DNA of 44,442 nt from Clostridiales bacterium (GCA_012521895.1 JAAYLK010000080.1:1-44442), one strand, 5' to 3'. Positions 33,829 through 43,629 are shown, counted from the first letter of the stretch. Notes: generated by a model not told the origin, from the letters alone. Numbers and translations: made by a program.

Positions 33829-35121
33829 ATGAAGAAACTGTTGGCCACCCTGTTGATGCTGACCATGCTGCTGGGTATGACGCTCGCCGTGGCGCAGGAA
33901 GACCCCTACGCGGTGACCGAGCCCATCACCATCCAGTTCTGGCACACCCATGAGGAAAAATTCGCCGAGAACCTCCAGTACATGTTTGACCGCTTCAAGG
34001 AAGTGCAGCCGCTGATCACGGTGGAACCCATCTATGTGGGCAGCTATTCCGACATGAACGAGAAGCTGATTTCCGCCATCGCCGCCAATGAGGTGCCCGC
34101 GATTGTGACCTCCAACACCTCCTACCCCGCCGCCTACGGTGAGAGCGGCATCTGCGAAATCCTGGATCCCTACATCGCGGCTTCCAACTACCCCGCCGCC
34201 GACTTTGGCGAGGGCCTGCTGGCCTCCACCAGCTACAATGGCGAGCAAATCGCCCTGCCCTACCTGATTTCCACCCAGGTGATGTACTACAACCAGTCCG
34301 TGGCCGAGGCCGAGGGCATTGAAATGCCCAAGACCTTTGACCAGATGGACGCCTTCCTTGAGAAAGCCACCCTCTTTAACGAGGACGGCACCACCAAGCG
34401 CTGGGGCACCATCTTTGGCGGCTGGGACTACTGGTACACCGAGATGCTGTACATGAACAACGGCGTCAAGGTGATTGACAACGAGACCAACACCACCGAC
34501 ATCAACGGCGAAGCCGCCGTGAAAGTCACCGAGAAGCTCAAGGAGTGGGTGGACAAGGGTTATGCCTACTACGCCTACGGCACCGGCGCCTCCTCCACCA
34601 TGCGCCAGACCTTCTGGGACGGCAACGCCTTCAGCGTCTTCCACACCTCCTCCCTGTATGACACCTATGTGGAGTCCGCAGCGGACAAGTTTGAAGTGGG
34701 CATGGCCTGGCTGCCCGGCGGCAGCGACGGCGAGAGCTTCAAGAGCGAAGTGGGCGGCGCTGTGGTATTGATTCCCGCCAAGGCCTCCCAGGCGCAAAAG
34801 AACGCCGCCTGGAAGCTGATGGAGTTCATGACCAGCCCCGAAATCAACCTCTACTGGGCCGACAAGACCGGCTACTTCCCCACCCGCCAGTCCGTCATGG
34901 GCACGCCGGAGTACGAGGAATACCTCTCCCGCAAGCCCGCGATGCAGTCTGTGGTGTCCATGAGCAGCCAGATCAACCCGCGCAACCAGTCCCCGGTGTA
35001 CAACACCAGCGCCAACCTCTGGCGTGACGCCCTGGCCAAGATCCTGGTTGAAGGCGCCCCCGTGCAGGAGACCCTGGACCAGGCAGCGCTTGAGATCACC
35101 GAGATTCTTGAAGACCAGTAA
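33829..35121 (+). CDS. Sugar ABC transporter solute-binding protein
   Basis: 430 residues, exported. ATG 33829 (with AAAGGGAGAG upstream) starts a signal peptide MKKLLATLLMLTMLLGMTLA with cleavage near AVA; there is no lipobox cysteine. The mature protein opens ITIQFWHTHEEKFAENLQYM and is of the UgpB/MalE-like family-1 type (IALPYLISTQVMYYNQSVAE; GGAVVLIPAKASQAQKNAAW). It captures the oligosaccharide for the two permeases that follow. Context (divergent GH95 and GH2) suggests a fucosylated or galactosylated glycan. A strong hairpin follows the stop. Confidence 0.94.
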   Translation: MKKLLATLLMLTMLLGMTLAVAQEDPYAVTEPITIQFWHTHEEKFAENLQYMFDRFKEVQPLITVEPIYVGSYSDMNEKLISAIAANEVPAIVTSNTSYPAAYGESGICEILDPYIAASNYPAADFGEGLLASTSYNGEQIALPYLISTQVMYYNQSVAEAEGIEMPKTFDQMDAFLEKATLFNEDGTTKRWGTIFGGWDYWYTEMLYMNNGVKVIDNETNTTDINGEAAVKVTEKLKEWVDKGYAYYAYGTGASSTMRQTFWDGNAFSVFHTSSLYDTYVESAADKFEVGMAWLPGGSDGESFKSEVGGAVVLIPAKASQAQKNAAWKLMEFMTSPEINLYWADKTGYFPTRQSVMGTPEYEEYLSRKPAMQSVVSMSSQINPRNQSPVYNTSANLWRDALAKILVEGAPVQETLDQAALEITEILEDQ

Positions 35122-35138
35122 GCTTTACTGACAACCGC

Positions 35139-35180
35139 GCCGGGCGGAGGGGAAACCCTCCCCCGGCTTCTTCTCATTTT
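35139..35180 (+). terminator. Attenuator hairpin between binding protein and permeases
   Basis: GCCGGG plus GGAGGG pairs with CCCTCC and CCCGGC (35139-35167) around a GAAA tetraloop with one bulged C, followed by TTCTTCTCATTTTT. It separates the binding-protein gene from the permease genes of the same transporter. Confidence 0.8.
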
Positions 35181-35191
35181 TCCTGGAGGAC

Positions 35192-36400
35192 ATGATGAGC
35201 AAGGTTCAAAGCCTGCCGCGCAAACCCAGGCAGGTCATCATCAGCCCCACAGCGCGCGGCATTGCCATCGCGCTGTTGGTGTTGGGCGCGGCGATTCTGC
35301 TGCTGGGCGTGTATGGCTATCTGCTGGGGGATTTGAAGGCGGAGGCCTGGGGCATGGCCGATCTGCGCGCCCAGGTGCAGTCCGCCCGCAAGGCCGCCTT
35401 AAGCGCCGGGACGGGTGTCACGGGCTGGCTGGGCGCCTTGAGTTTTGTGATGAACACCGCCACCATCCTGTTTATCGTGGGCGGGCTGATGATTTACACC
35501 GGCGTGATGCTTTTGACCCAGCAGTGGGAGCGCTTCAAGGACTTTGCCTGCGTGCTGCCGGTCATCGCCTTTTTGCTGATTTTTGTGTATTACCCCTTGA
35601 TTGACCTGCTGCGCATCAGCTTTACCAACTGGAACCTGCTCAAGGACGATTATTCCTTTGTGGGCAACAAGAACTATGTCTGGCTGTTCCAGGGCAGCGG
35701 CTGGAAGTACTTCACCCAGTCCCTGGGCGTGACCTTCACCTACACGGTGTGGGAAATCGCGCTGACCCTGGTCTTTGGTTTGTTGTTGGCGATGCTGTTC
35801 AACCGCATGTCCCCGGCCTTCAACGCCATGCGCACGGTGATTTTCATGCCGCGCTACATCGCGGTGTCCACCAGCGCCATCATCTTCATCTGGATTTTAA
35901 ACGGCAACTACGGCATTTTGAACCACGTGCTGTCGCTGCTGGGCATCAGGGGGCCGGACTGGCTCAACACCGAGGGCACGGCGCTGACGGGCATCCTGTT
36001 TTTGACCTTCTGGCGCGTGACCGGCTACGCAATGATGATTTACCTGTCGGCCATGAAGGGCATCCCCCAGGATTATTACGAGGCGGCGGAGATTGACGGC
36101 GCGGACGGCCCGCAGAAGTTCCGCTACATCACCCTGCCGATGTTAAGCCCCACCACCCTGTTTTTGGTGGTGACCACCTTCATCGCCAGCATGCGCGTCT
36201 TCCAGTCCGTCGACGTGATGACCTCCGGCGGCCCGGGCCGGGCCACCAACGTGATGGTGCAGTGGATATACAACATGGCCTTCAAGGATTTTAGGGTGGA
36301 CCGCGCGGCGGTGCTGTCGCTGGTGTTCTTCCTGATTCTGCTGGCGGTGACCGCCGCCACCATGCGCTGGTCCAGAAGGAGCGTGTCCTATGACTCATAA
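35192..36400 (+). CDS. MalF-type ABC permease with N-terminal 2-TM extension
   Basis: 402 residues, about 100 more than usual. The core (from about residue 118) has six helices and the coupling loop DYYEAAEIDGADGPQKFRYI, then TLPMLSP. The extra N-terminus has a basic start, a helix (GIAIALLVLGAAILLLGVYG), about 50 polar residues (LKAEAWGMADLRAQVQSARK), and a second helix (FVMNTATILFIVGGLMIYTG), a hairpin that probably exposes the polar part outside. The partner permease has a similar extension. ATG ATG at 35192 with CTGGAGGA; overlaps the next gene by 11 nt. Confidence 0.93.
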   Translation: MMSKVQSLPRKPRQVIISPTARGIAIALLVLGAAILLLGVYGYLLGDLKAEAWGMADLRAQVQSARKAALSAGTGVTGWLGALSFVMNTATILFIVGGLMIYTGVMLLTQQWERFKDFACVLPVIAFLLIFVYYPLIDLLRISFTNWNLLKDDYSFVGNKNYVWLFQGSGWKYFTQSLGVTFTYTVWEIALTLVFGLLLAMLFNRMSPAFNAMRTVIFMPRYIAVSTSAIIFIWILNGNYGILNHVLSLLGIRGPDWLNTEGTALTGILFLTFWRVTGYAMMIYLSAMKGIPQDYYEAAEIDGADGPQKFRYITLPMLSPTTLFLVVTTFIASMRVFQSVDVMTSGGPGRATNVMVQWIYNMAFKDFRVDRAAVLSLVFFLILLAVTAATMRWSRRSVSYDS

Positions 36401-37535
36401 GCAAGATACCGCCCTGCACAGGATGCGCCAGTCCGGCTGGTTTGACCCGCTGATAGCCCTGCTGGTCATCGGCCTGATCCTGCTTGCGCTGTATGGCGTG
36501 GGCGAGTGGCTGTACAAAGACGCGATCAGCAAGGTCACCCCGGACATGAACGCGTACACCATCAACCAGTCCATCCCGGGGCTGGCCCACGCCCGGCATA
36601 CCTTAAGGAACATCGGCCTGGCGGTGCTGGCGGCCGCGATCTTCTGCCTATTGTGGCTGCGCTTCATCTCGCCCCTCATCCGCAGGAATCTGAAAGCGCA
36701 AATTGGCATGCGCAAGGCACGGGTGGCGCTGCAGTATGCGGTGACCATTGTTTACACGCTGATCATCTTGTTTCCCATCTACTGGATGCTGATTTCCTCC
36801 GTGAAGACCAGCGAGGAGCTGCTGCTGCCCGTGCCCACCCTGTGGCCCAAGCAGTTTGCCTTCAACAACTACCCGGATGTGCTGGGCCGCGCGCCCTTTG
36901 GCCTGTATTTCTACAACACCATCGTCAGCACCTTCTTCATCATGCTGGGGGAGGTGCTGCTGGGCACCTTCGCGGCCTATGGCTTTTCAAAGGGCCGCTT
37001 CGCCGGGCGCAACGGCCTCTTTTTGCTGGTGCTGGGCGCCTTGATGATTCCCATCCAGGTGACCTTCGTGCCCATCTATGTGCTGATCTCCAGGCTGAAC
37101 TTTATGAACAGCTTCCCTGGACTCATCCTGCCCAACCTGGTCAGCGCCTACTTCATCTTCATGCTGCGCCAGACCTTTATGGCCGTGGATGACAGCTACC
37201 TGGACGCGGGAAAGGTGGACGGCATGGGGCGCATCGCCACCATCTTCCATGTGCTGGTGCCCATGTGCGCGCCTACCATGATCACCATCAGCATCATCTC
37301 CTTCATCAACGGCTGGAACAGCTATTTCTGGCCGCGGATGATCACCACCACCAACGCCCGGCGCACCATCGCGGTTGGCGTGGCCCACCTGCGGGAAACC
37401 TTCGCCGGCATGGAGACGGCCAACTACAACGACATGATGGCGGGCGCGGTGCTGGCCATCATCCCCATCGTGCTGCTGTTTTTCTTCCTGCAGAAATACA
37501 TCATGACGGGCTTTTCAAAAGCGGCGATGAAATGA
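36390..37535 (+). CDS. MalG-type ABC permease with N-terminal 2-TM extension
   Basis: 381 residues, about 100 longer than typical. The core from about residue 110 has six helices (YAVTIVYTLIILFPIYWMLI first) and the coupling loop DSYLDAGKVDGMGRIATIFH, then VLVPMCAP. The N-terminal extension has a helix (PLIALLVIGLILLALYGVGE), about 45 polar residues, and a second helix (NIGLAVLAAAIFCLLWLRF). Translation is coupled to the MalF-like gene by an 11-nt overlap. No ATPase gene is in the operon. Confidence 0.93.
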   Translation: MTHKQDTALHRMRQSGWFDPLIALLVIGLILLALYGVGEWLYKDAISKVTPDMNAYTINQSIPGLAHARHTLRNIGLAVLAAAIFCLLWLRFISPLIRRNLKAQIGMRKARVALQYAVTIVYTLIILFPIYWMLISSVKTSEELLLPVPTLWPKQFAFNNYPDVLGRAPFGLYFYNTIVSTFFIMLGEVLLGTFAAYGFSKGRFAGRNGLFLLVLGALMIPIQVTFVPIYVLISRLNFMNSFPGLILPNLVSAYFIFMLRQTFMAVDDSYLDAGKVDGMGRIATIFHVLVPMCAPTMITISIISFINGWNSYFWPRMITTTNARRTIAVGVAHLRETFAGMETANYNDMMAGAVLAIIPIVLLFFFLQKYIMTGFSKAAMK

Positions 37536-37552
37536 CACCAATTGAGGGATAC

Positions 37553-38455
37553 ATGAAAATAAAGAGACTGATCCTGCTGCTGACCCTGTGCCTGCTGCTG
37601 CCGCTGGTCTCCCTGGCGGCAGGATACGATGCGGTGTACGACACCAGTGGGGACGCCGGTAAACTGACCGTGCGCTTTATCGGCATGGACACCCTCTCCG
37701 GCGACAAGGCCGGGGACAGCGCGGTGCTGACCTCGCCGGATGGCAAAATCATGGTGATTGACGCGGGCCACCCGGAGGCGGCGGCGGACATCATGCGCGC
37801 GCTGGACACAATGGGCGTGGAGACGATTGACATGCTGATGGCCTCCCACCCGCACATCGACCATGTGGGCGGCATGCCCGCCCTGTTTGACAACTATGAG
37901 GTCAAGGCGGCCTACGCCAGTATTGTGGACTATAACACCAGCTACACCCGCGCGATGATGGCGACCCTTGAAAAAGAGGGCATAGCCTTAACCCGCCTCA
38001 AGCGCGGGGACAGCCTGGCCTTTGGGGAAGCGCAGGTGGACATCCTCTGGCCGGACGCGCCCATTGTGTACTACGACAAGTACCCCGAGGCCTCCACCCA
38101 GTTCATCAACAATTTAAGCCTGGTGATGAAGGTGTCTTTTAAAAATACTGTGTTTCTCTTCTCCGGTGACCTGTACACCCTGGGGGAAAAAGAGGTGCTG
38201 GCCAGCGGCGCCGATGTGAAGGCTGATGTCATGAAGGTGAACCACCACGGCGACAAGACCTCCTCGGGCAAGGCCTGGCGGGAGGCGGTTTCCCCGCAGG
38301 TGGCCGTCATCACCCACAACGCGCTGGCCGACCTGCGCATCCCAAGGAAGTTTGAGGAAGAAGGCGCGCGGCTGCTGCATACCTTCATTGACGGCAGCAT
38401 CAAGGTGTCCAGCGCGGGGGATGGGGTGCTGGAGGTAGTGGTGGAAAAGGAATAG
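37553..38455 (+). CDS. Secreted metallo-beta-lactamase-fold hydrolase (ComEC-like)
   Basis: 300 residues. ATG 37553 has GAGGG upstream and starts a signal peptide (MKIKRLILLLTLCLLLPLVS, cleavage near LAA); an alternative ATG at 37532 overlaps the permease stop but adds a poor N-terminus. The MBL motif SHPHIDHVGG (H99, H101, D103, H104) is intact; further metal ligands are likely in FLFSGD and NHHGDKTSS. The overall sequence resembles the beta-lactamase domain of ComEC/Rec2, whose relatives hydrolyse nucleic acids, nucleotides or phosphodiesters. It is last in the sugar ABC operon, 17 bp after the permease, an odd partner. Substrate unknown. Confidence 0.87.
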   Translation: MKIKRLILLLTLCLLLPLVSLAAGYDAVYDTSGDAGKLTVRFIGMDTLSGDKAGDSAVLTSPDGKIMVIDAGHPEAAADIMRALDTMGVETIDMLMASHPHIDHVGGMPALFDNYEVKAAYASIVDYNTSYTRAMMATLEKEGIALTRLKRGDSLAFGEAQVDILWPDAPIVYYDKYPEASTQFINNLSLVMKVSFKNTVFLFSGDLYTLGEKEVLASGADVKADVMKVNHHGDKTSSGKAWREAVSPQVAVITHNALADLRIPRKFEEEGARLLHTFIDGSIKVSSAGDGVLEVVVEKE

Positions 38456-38502
38456 GGCATCAGGATAACGCAAAACACACAACTCCGTCCCCTGTATTTT
38501 TC

Positions 38503-38541
38503 AAACAAAAACCGCCTGCCGGGTTCATTCCCAGCAGGCGG
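38503..38541 (-). terminator. Terminator after pepF
   Basis: CCGCCTGC-type stem with one mismatch (38512-38541) and a 6-nt loop, followed on the minus strand by TTTTTGTTT. It starts about 20 bp after the pepF stop. Confidence 0.88.
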
Positions 38542-38562
38542 CTGTTCAGTTGATTGAATGAC

Positions 38563-40263
38563 TTACTGAATCTTTGTCTTGTCCAGGCTGTCCATGTAGT
38601 GCTCCAGCCCCGGGGTGACCTTGGCGATGGTGCCGTCCACAAAGGGGCTTTCCAGGCCTGACTTGGGCACCAGCTGCTTAAAGGGCACGCGGCCGGACTC
38701 CCGGCACAGCGTCACATAGGACTGCCAGGCGGCCTGCTTGTCCTTCATGCTCCACACGAAGTACTGCAGGGCCACCACCTGGGCCAGGGTGTAATCCAGG
38801 TAGTAGAAGGGCGCGAAGTAGATGTGCCCCTGCTTTTGCCAGCGGCCGCCCTTTTCAAGGTAGTCAAAGCCATCATAGTCCAGGTGGGGCATGTAGATTT
38901 TTTCAATCTTGCGGTACTGCGCGCGGCGCTGGGCCGGGGTGGCGTTGGGGTTTTCGTAGACCCACTCCTGGAAGGCGTCGACGCTGGCGCCATAGGGCAG
39001 GAACTTGAGCGCGTCAGACACATGAGAATAATAGTATTTTTCGGTGTCGGGGCCGAAGAAGCCCTCCATCCAGGGATGGGTGAAGAACTCCATGCTCATG
39101 GAGTGGATCTCGGCCACCTCGCTGGTGTACTCGGCGATGGCCATCAGCTCCACATCGCGCTGCAAAAAGCCCTGGAAGGCGTGGCCGGCTTCATGGGTCA
39201 AGACGTCCACGTCGCCGGAGGTGCCGTTGAAGTTGCTGAAGATGAAGGGCACCTTGTAATCCGGCAGGAAGGTCATGTAGCCGCCGGTGGCCTTGCCGGG
39301 CTTGGTGGTCAGGTCCATCAGCTGCTGGGAGGTCATGGTGTTGAAGAATTCCTCGGTCTCCTTGGACAGCTCCTTGTACATTTTGCTGGCGTGGTTGACG
39401 AGGTAGTCCTCCTGGCCCTGGGGCTTGGGGTTGCCCGACAGGAACTCCAGGCTGACGTCGTAGTTTTTCATGTCCGGGATGCCGATGCGCCTGGACTGCT
39501 CCTTGTACAGCTTCTGGGTCAGCGGCACCACATGGTCCACAATCTGCTTGCGGTAGACCTTCGCGTCCTCCGGCGTCCAGTCGGTGCGGCCCATGCGCGC
39601 GTAGGCCACGGGGATGAAGTTGTCATAGCCCAGTTTGAGGCCGATGCCATGACGGATTTTGACCAGCTTGTCGTAGAGCTCGTCCAGCTTGTCCACCCTC
39701 TCGGCCAGCCAGCCCCAGACGGCGTTGTTGGCTTTTTTGCGGGTTGCCCGGTCGGTGGACTCGGTGAAGGGCTGCATGGCGGAGAGGTTGTAGGTCTGGC
39801 CCTCGTACTCAATGAGGGCTGAGGCCAGCAGCTTTTCATACTCGCTCACCAGCTTGTTCTCTTCCACCAGGTCGTCCATGATGATGGGCTTGAAGGCCTT
39901 CAGGGCCACCTCCATCTTTTCCAGCAAATGGGGGCCGTACTTCTTGTCCACCTGGGCGCGGAAGGGGGAAGCCAGCATGATTTCGGCCTGCTTGGCGGCC
40001 AGTTCCTGCAAGCGGGGGCCAATCTCGTCCCAGAGGTCCTGCTCCGTGTTGTAGAACTCGTCCTTGGTGTTGATGGAGTGGCGGATGGACACCAGGGTGC
40101 TCTGGGTGGCCAGGTGGCGGGTCAGCTTCTCCAGCTTTTGCAGGGCATCAAAAAACTCCTGCCCGTCCATGGCGTTTTGCAGTTGATTGAGGTGGTTCTG
40201 GCCCTCGGCGATGGCCTTGTCAAAATCCGGGCGCTCGTAGACCATGTCTTGAAATTTTGTCAT
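38563..40263 (-). CDS. pepF: M3-family oligoendopeptidase (PepF/M3 type)
   Basis: 566 residues, cytoplasmic zinc peptidase that cleaves short peptides. The metal site is H357-E358-x2-H361 in LTHEAGHAFQGF; a third ligand Glu lies in the downstream helix SEVAEIHSMSMEFFTHPWM. The C-terminal FAPFYYLDYTLAQVVALQYF is typical of the M3B clade. Length 560-570 marks the shorter pepF-like group. ATG with GAGGTTCAC; monocistronic. A 160-bp palindromic element lies about 80 bp upstream of the start. Confidence 0.95.
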   Translation of the reverse strand: MTKFQDMVYERPDFDKAIAEGQNHLNQLQNAMDGQEFFDALQKLEKLTRHLATQSTLVSIRHSINTKDEFYNTEQDLWDEIGPRLQELAAKQAEIMLASPFRAQVDKKYGPHLLEKMEVALKAFKPIIMDDLVEENKLVSEYEKLLASALIEYEGQTYNLSAMQPFTESTDRATRKKANNAVWGWLAERVDKLDELYDKLVKIRHGIGLKLGYDNFIPVAYARMGRTDWTPEDAKVYRKQIVDHVVPLTQKLYKEQSRRIGIPDMKNYDVSLEFLSGNPKPQGQEDYLVNHASKMYKELSKETEEFFNTMTSQQLMDLTTKPGKATGGYMTFLPDYKVPFIFSNFNGTSGDVDVLTHEAGHAFQGFLQRDVELMAIAEYTSEVAEIHSMSMEFFTHPWMEGFFGPDTEKYYYSHVSDALKFLPYGASVDAFQEWVYENPNATPAQRRAQYRKIEKIYMPHLDYDGFDYLEKGGRWQKQGHIYFAPFYYLDYTLAQVVALQYFVWSMKDKQAAWQSYVTLCRESGRVPFKQLVPKSGLESPFVDGTIAKVTPGLEHYMDSLDKTKIQ

Positions 40264-40341
40264 GTGAACCTCGTTTTCTGTAATGTTTTCGCTTTGTTGA
40301 GTATACCCTGTTTGCGGGCATTTGTCATGGAAGCCGGCGTA

Positions 40342-40501
40342 ATACTGATTCCAATCTTTATTGCATCGTCACGCCGGATCTTTTGTCTCCCTGCTGTGTC
40401 AGTCAACCTCAACGTAGCTAAGGCTACGCCATCGGTTTCCTTCCTCGCAGGAAAACAAAATCCCTCGCCGCTTTGGATACAATAAAGCTATACATCAGTA
40501 T
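40342..40501. repeat. 160-bp palindromic element, family 2, copy 2
   Basis: Ends ATACTGAT (40342-40349) and ATCAGTAT (40494-40501). Interior arms CTTTATTG/CAATAAAG, GGATCTTTTGT/ACAAAATCC, ACC/GGT and a central hairpin CGTAGC-TAAG-GCTACG (40413-40428). Same length as copy 1, gap-free alignment, with arm differences that keep pairing. Its right end touches the T run of the terminator at 40501-40527. Confidence 0.85.
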
Positions 40502-40527
40502 AAAAAAACCACCCGGGAAGGGTGGTT
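40501..40527 (-). terminator. Terminator of the sugar ABC operon
   Basis: AACCACCC/GGGTGGTT perfect 8-bp stem (40507-40527), 5-nt loop, followed on the minus strand by TTTTTTTA, whose last base is the end of the palindromic element. Confidence 0.9.
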
Positions 40528-40545
40528 GTGCGGGGAATCGGAGGT

Positions 40546-41769
40546 TTACGCCGCTTTTTTCCGGGAGGCCAGCTTGGGCAGGAAGGAGAAGGAAATCTTC
40601 TGCTTGCTGATGACGTCAAAGGCCACCGCGGCCAGCAGCACCAGGCCCTTGACCACCTGCTGCAGGTCGATGCTGATGCCCATGATGCTCATGCCGTTGT
40701 TGAGCACGCCCATGATGAGCGCGCCAATCAGGGTGCCGCCCACCGTGCCGATGCCGCCGTAGGCGGAGGCCCCGCCGATGAAGCAGGCGCCGATGGCGTC
40801 CAGTTCAAAGCCGGTGCCCGCCTGGGGCGAGCTGGAGTTGAGGCGGGCCGCGAACACCAGGCCCGCGACCGCGGCCAGGAAACTCATGTTGACGTAGGCC
40901 AGGAACATGATTTTGTTGGTTTTGACGCCCGACAGCCGCGCGGCCTTCTCGTTGCCGCCCACGGCGTACAAATGGCGGCCCATCACGGTCTTGCTGGTGA
41001 GGTAGGAATAGATCATCAGGACGATGCCCACCGTGATCAGCACCACCGGGGTGCCGGTGTAGTTGGCCAGCAGGTAGAAGAAGTAAATCAGCGCCGCGGC
41101 GATGACCAGGGAGCGCAGCAGGGTGGAGGCCAGGCCGTCATAGGAATAGCCCTTGCGCTTGCGGTCCGCGCGCTGCTTGAGCTGCACGGCCACCAGCGCC
41201 GCCGCCAGGATGACGCCGATGACCAGGCTGGTGAAGTTGCGCAGGCCGCTTCCCGGGTCCAGAAAGCCCATGAAATTGCCGATGGCGCCGGTGGACAGGG
41301 CGGAGAAGGCCTTGGGGAAGGGCGCCAGGGTGAGGCCCTTTAAGACAATCAGGGTGAGCCCGCGGAAGATCAATTGGCCAGACAGCGTCACGATGAAGGC
41401 CGGGATGCGCACATAGGCGATCCAGAAGCCGTGCCACATGCCAATGGCGAGGCCAATCAGCAGGCAGAGGGCGACGGACAGGTAGGGGTCCCACTTCCAG
41501 GTGATCATGAAGGTGCCCGCGCACGCGCCCACAAAGGCCACCACCGAGCCCGCGGACAGGTCGATGTTGCCGCCGGTCAGAATACAGATCAGCATGCCCG
41601 CCGCCAGGATGACCACGTAGGCGTTCTGGTTGACGAGGTTGAACACGTTCATGGGCTTGAGCAGCGTGCCGCGCGTCAACACCTGGAAGAACACGATGAT
41701 GACCACCAGCGCGATGAGCATCACAAACTGCTTGAGGTTTTTGGAGAATGCGGCCTTTAGTTTACCCAT
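40546..41769 (-). CDS. XylH/RbsC-type sugar ABC permease
   Basis: 407 residues, inner membrane, of the ribose/xylose/galactose permease family. About 10-12 helices; conserved pieces are [19 protein letters not shown]-like [20 protein letters not shown] (residues about 54-73), [40 protein letters not shown] and [20 protein letters not shown]. Length fits the longer XylH/GguB group, with a loop insertion in the middle (about 165-215). It overlaps the ATPase gene by 13 nt and has AAGGGGG before its ATG. Last gene of the operon. Confidence 0.94.
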   Translation of the reverse strand: MGKLKAAFSKNLKQFVMLIALVVIIVFFQVLTRGTLLKPMNVFNLVNQNAYVVILAAGMLICILTGGNIDLSAGSVVAFVGACAGTFMITWKWDPYLSVALCLLIGLAIGMWHGFWIAYVRIPAFIVTLSGQLIFRGLTLIVLKGLTLAPFPKAFSALSTGAIGNFMGFLDPGSGLRNFTSLVIGVILAAALVAVQLKQRADRKRKGYSYDGLASTLLRSLVIAAALIYFFYLLANYTGTPVVLITVGIVLMIYSYLTSKTVMGRHLYAVGGNEKAARLSGVKTNKIMFLAYVNMSFLAAVAGLVFAARLNSSSPQAGTGFELDAIGACFIGGASAYGGIGTVGGTLIGALIMGVLNNGMSIMGISIDLQQVVKGLVLLAAVAFDVISKQKISFSFLPKLASRKKAA

Positions 41770-43313
41770 GTGGTCTGCCCCCTTTTGCTGGCTTGCATAA
41801 TCAGGTCCATGATGTTTTCCTGGGTGGCCTGCGCCCGCGGCATCTCACCCACGATCCTGCCCTCCACCATCACGTAGATGCGGTCGCACATGCCCAACAG
41901 CTCGGGCAGCTCGGAGGAGATCATCAGCACCGCCTTGCCCTGGGACACCAGGTCGTTGATGATGCTGTAAATCTCGTACTTGGCGCCCACGTCCACCCCG
42001 CGGGTGGGTTCGTCCAGCATCATGATGTCGGGCATGGAGAACATCCACTTGCCCAGCAGCACCTTTTGCTGGTTGCCGCCGGACAGGTTGCCCACGGTTT
42101 GCTCCACATCCGGGGTGCGGATGGTGAGCCTGCCGCGGTAGTCCTCCGCCGCGTGGCGCTCGTGGTCCTTGTCAATCACGCCGCGGCGGCTGACCAATTC
42201 CAGGCGCGACAGGGTGATGTTGTGCACGATGGAGTCCGTCAGCACCAGGCCGTCGCCCTTCCTGTTCTCGGTGATGTAGGCAAAGCCGTGGGCGATGGCC
42301 TCCGCCGGGGAGTTGAGCAGGAGCTCTTTCCCGTCTTTTTTCAGCGTCCCGGAAATCTTGCTGCCGTAAGCGCGGCCAAAGAGGGACTGGCACAGTTCCG
42401 TCCGCCCGGCGCCAATCAGCCCCGCGATGCCCACCACTTCCCCGCGGCGCACGTTGATGGAGACCCCGTTGACCACCTTGCGCTCGGTGTACAGCGGGTG
42501 GTAGACCGTCCAGTCAAACACCTGCAGCGCCATGTCGCCGATTGCGGGCACGCGCTTGGGAAAGCGGTCCACCATCTCGCGCCCCACCATGCCCTTGATG
42601 ATGCGGGCCTCGGACACCCCGCCCGCGCGGTTGTCCAGGGTTTCAATGGTGCTGCCGTCGCGGATGACGGTGATCTTGTCGGCCACGTAGGCGATCTCGT
42701 TGAGCTTGTGGGAGATCATGATGGAGGTGATGCCCCGCTCCTCCCGGAATTTCTTCAGGAGGTTTAAAAGGTTGATGCTGTCCTCGTCATTGAGCGAACT
42801 GGTGGGCTCATCCAGAATCAACAGGCGGACGTTCTTGGCCAGCGCCTTGGCGATCTCCACCAGCTGCTGCTTGCCCACGCCGATGTCCTTGATGAGGGTG
42901 CGGGGGGATTCTTCCAGGCCCACTTCCTGCATGTGCTTCTGGGCGTTGGAATAGGTCAGGTCCCAGTTGATGCCGCCAAAGCCGGTCTGCTCATTGCCCA
43001 GGAACATGTTTTCCCCGATGGACAGGTAGGGCACCAGCGCCAGCTCCTGGTGGATGATGACGATGCCCAGCTTTTCGGAGTCCTTGATGTTTAAAAAGCG
43101 GCACTCCCGGCCGTCAAAGAAGATGTCCCCTTCGTAGGTGCCATAGGGCCACACGCCCGAGAGCACGTTCATCAGCGTGGACTTGCCGGCGCCGTTCTCG
43201 CCCACGATGGCGTGGATTTCGCCCTCCTGCACGGTCAGGTTGACGTTGTCCAGCGCGCGCACGCCCGGAAAGGTTTTGGTGATGCCGTGCATTTCAAGCA
43301 GCGCTTGGGCCAT
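41757..43313 (-). CDS. XylG/MglA-type sugar ABC ATPase (tandem domains)
   Basis: 518 residues, cytoplasmic, with two ATPase domains. Domain 1: Walker [10 protein letters not shown], signature-like [13 protein letters not shown], Walker [12 protein letters not shown]. Domain 2: a degenerate Walker [11 protein letters not shown], signature [15 protein letters not shown], Walker [19 protein letters not shown]. This asymmetry is typical of monosaccharide importers. ATG 43313 with AGGGGGA upstream; the frame stays open upstream only because it runs into the intergenic element. Second gene of a binding protein-ATPase-permease operon. Confidence 0.96.
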   Translation of the reverse strand: MAQALLEMHGITKTFPGVRALDNVNLTVQEGEIHAIVGENGAGKSTLMNVLSGVWPYGTYEGDIFFDGRECRFLNIKDSEKLGIVIIHQELALVPYLSIGENMFLGNEQTGFGGINWDLTYSNAQKHMQEVGLEESPRTLIKDIGVGKQQLVEIAKALAKNVRLLILDEPTSSLNDEDSINLLNLLKKFREERGITSIMISHKLNEIAYVADKITVIRDGSTIETLDNRAGGVSEARIIKGMVGREMVDRFPKRVPAIGDMALQVFDWTVYHPLYTERKVVNGVSINVRRGEVVGIAGLIGAGRTELCQSLFGRAYGSKISGTLKKDGKELLLNSPAEAIAHGFAYITENRKGDGLVLTDSIVHNITLSRLELVSRRGVIDKDHERHAAEDYRGRLTIRTPDVEQTVGNLSGGNQQKVLLGKWMFSMPDIMMLDEPTRGVDVGAKYEIYSIINDLVSQGKAVLMISSELPELLGMCDRIYVMVEGRIVGEMPRAQATQENIMDLIMQASKRGQTTWVN

Positions 43314-43332
43314 GAATATCCCCCTAATCTTT

Positions 43333-43620
43333 CGCCAAAGTGTCTGCGGACACTTCGGCGTTTTGGAAGAACCGGCGTTTTCGCCTGAACGCTGTGCATT
43401 CAGCCGGCGAAACGCAAGGAACAAATCGCCTTACTCAACGCTCTCAATTCAGCATCAGTGTTTTCCACGCTCAAATACTTCGCTTGAAAACACTGTGCTT
43501 CATCGGACCGCCATCCTGCCTTCATCTCGCAAAGCGAGCGGCAGGATTCTGTCCCGTACGGGCGGCAAAGTCGCCCTGGACGATTACAGTTAGTGGGCTG
43601 TGCCCTCTAGAACTCCCCTT
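43333..43620. repeat. Multi-hairpin intergenic element, family 1, copy C (long form)
   Basis: Plus-strand order: stem CGCCAAAGTGTC/GACACTTCGGCG (43333-43360, one mismatch), loop TGCG; TTTTGGAAGA; stem GCGTTTTCGCC/GGCGAAACGC (43375-43415, one bulge) with a 20-nt loop; extra hairpins including GTGTTTTC/GAAAACAC and ATCCTGCC/GGCAGGAT enclosing CTCGC-AAA-GCGAG; final GGGC-TGT-GCCC (43595-43605) then CTCTAGAACTCCCC. About 100 bp longer than copies A and B. It lies between the binding-protein and ATPase genes of one operon. Confidence 0.72.
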
Positions 43621-43629
43621 TGAATGATA

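Noticed and set aside
40522-41343. Plus-strand ORF opposite the XylH-type permease
   Set aside because: Shadow of a well-supported membrane protein gene; Asp/His/Gln/Ala-rich with no domain.
43314-43424. N-terminal extension of the sugar ABC ATPase to an upstream ATG
   Set aside because: The extension is read from the intergenic element; ATG 43313 has a good Shine-Dalgarno and starts at the usual place in the family.
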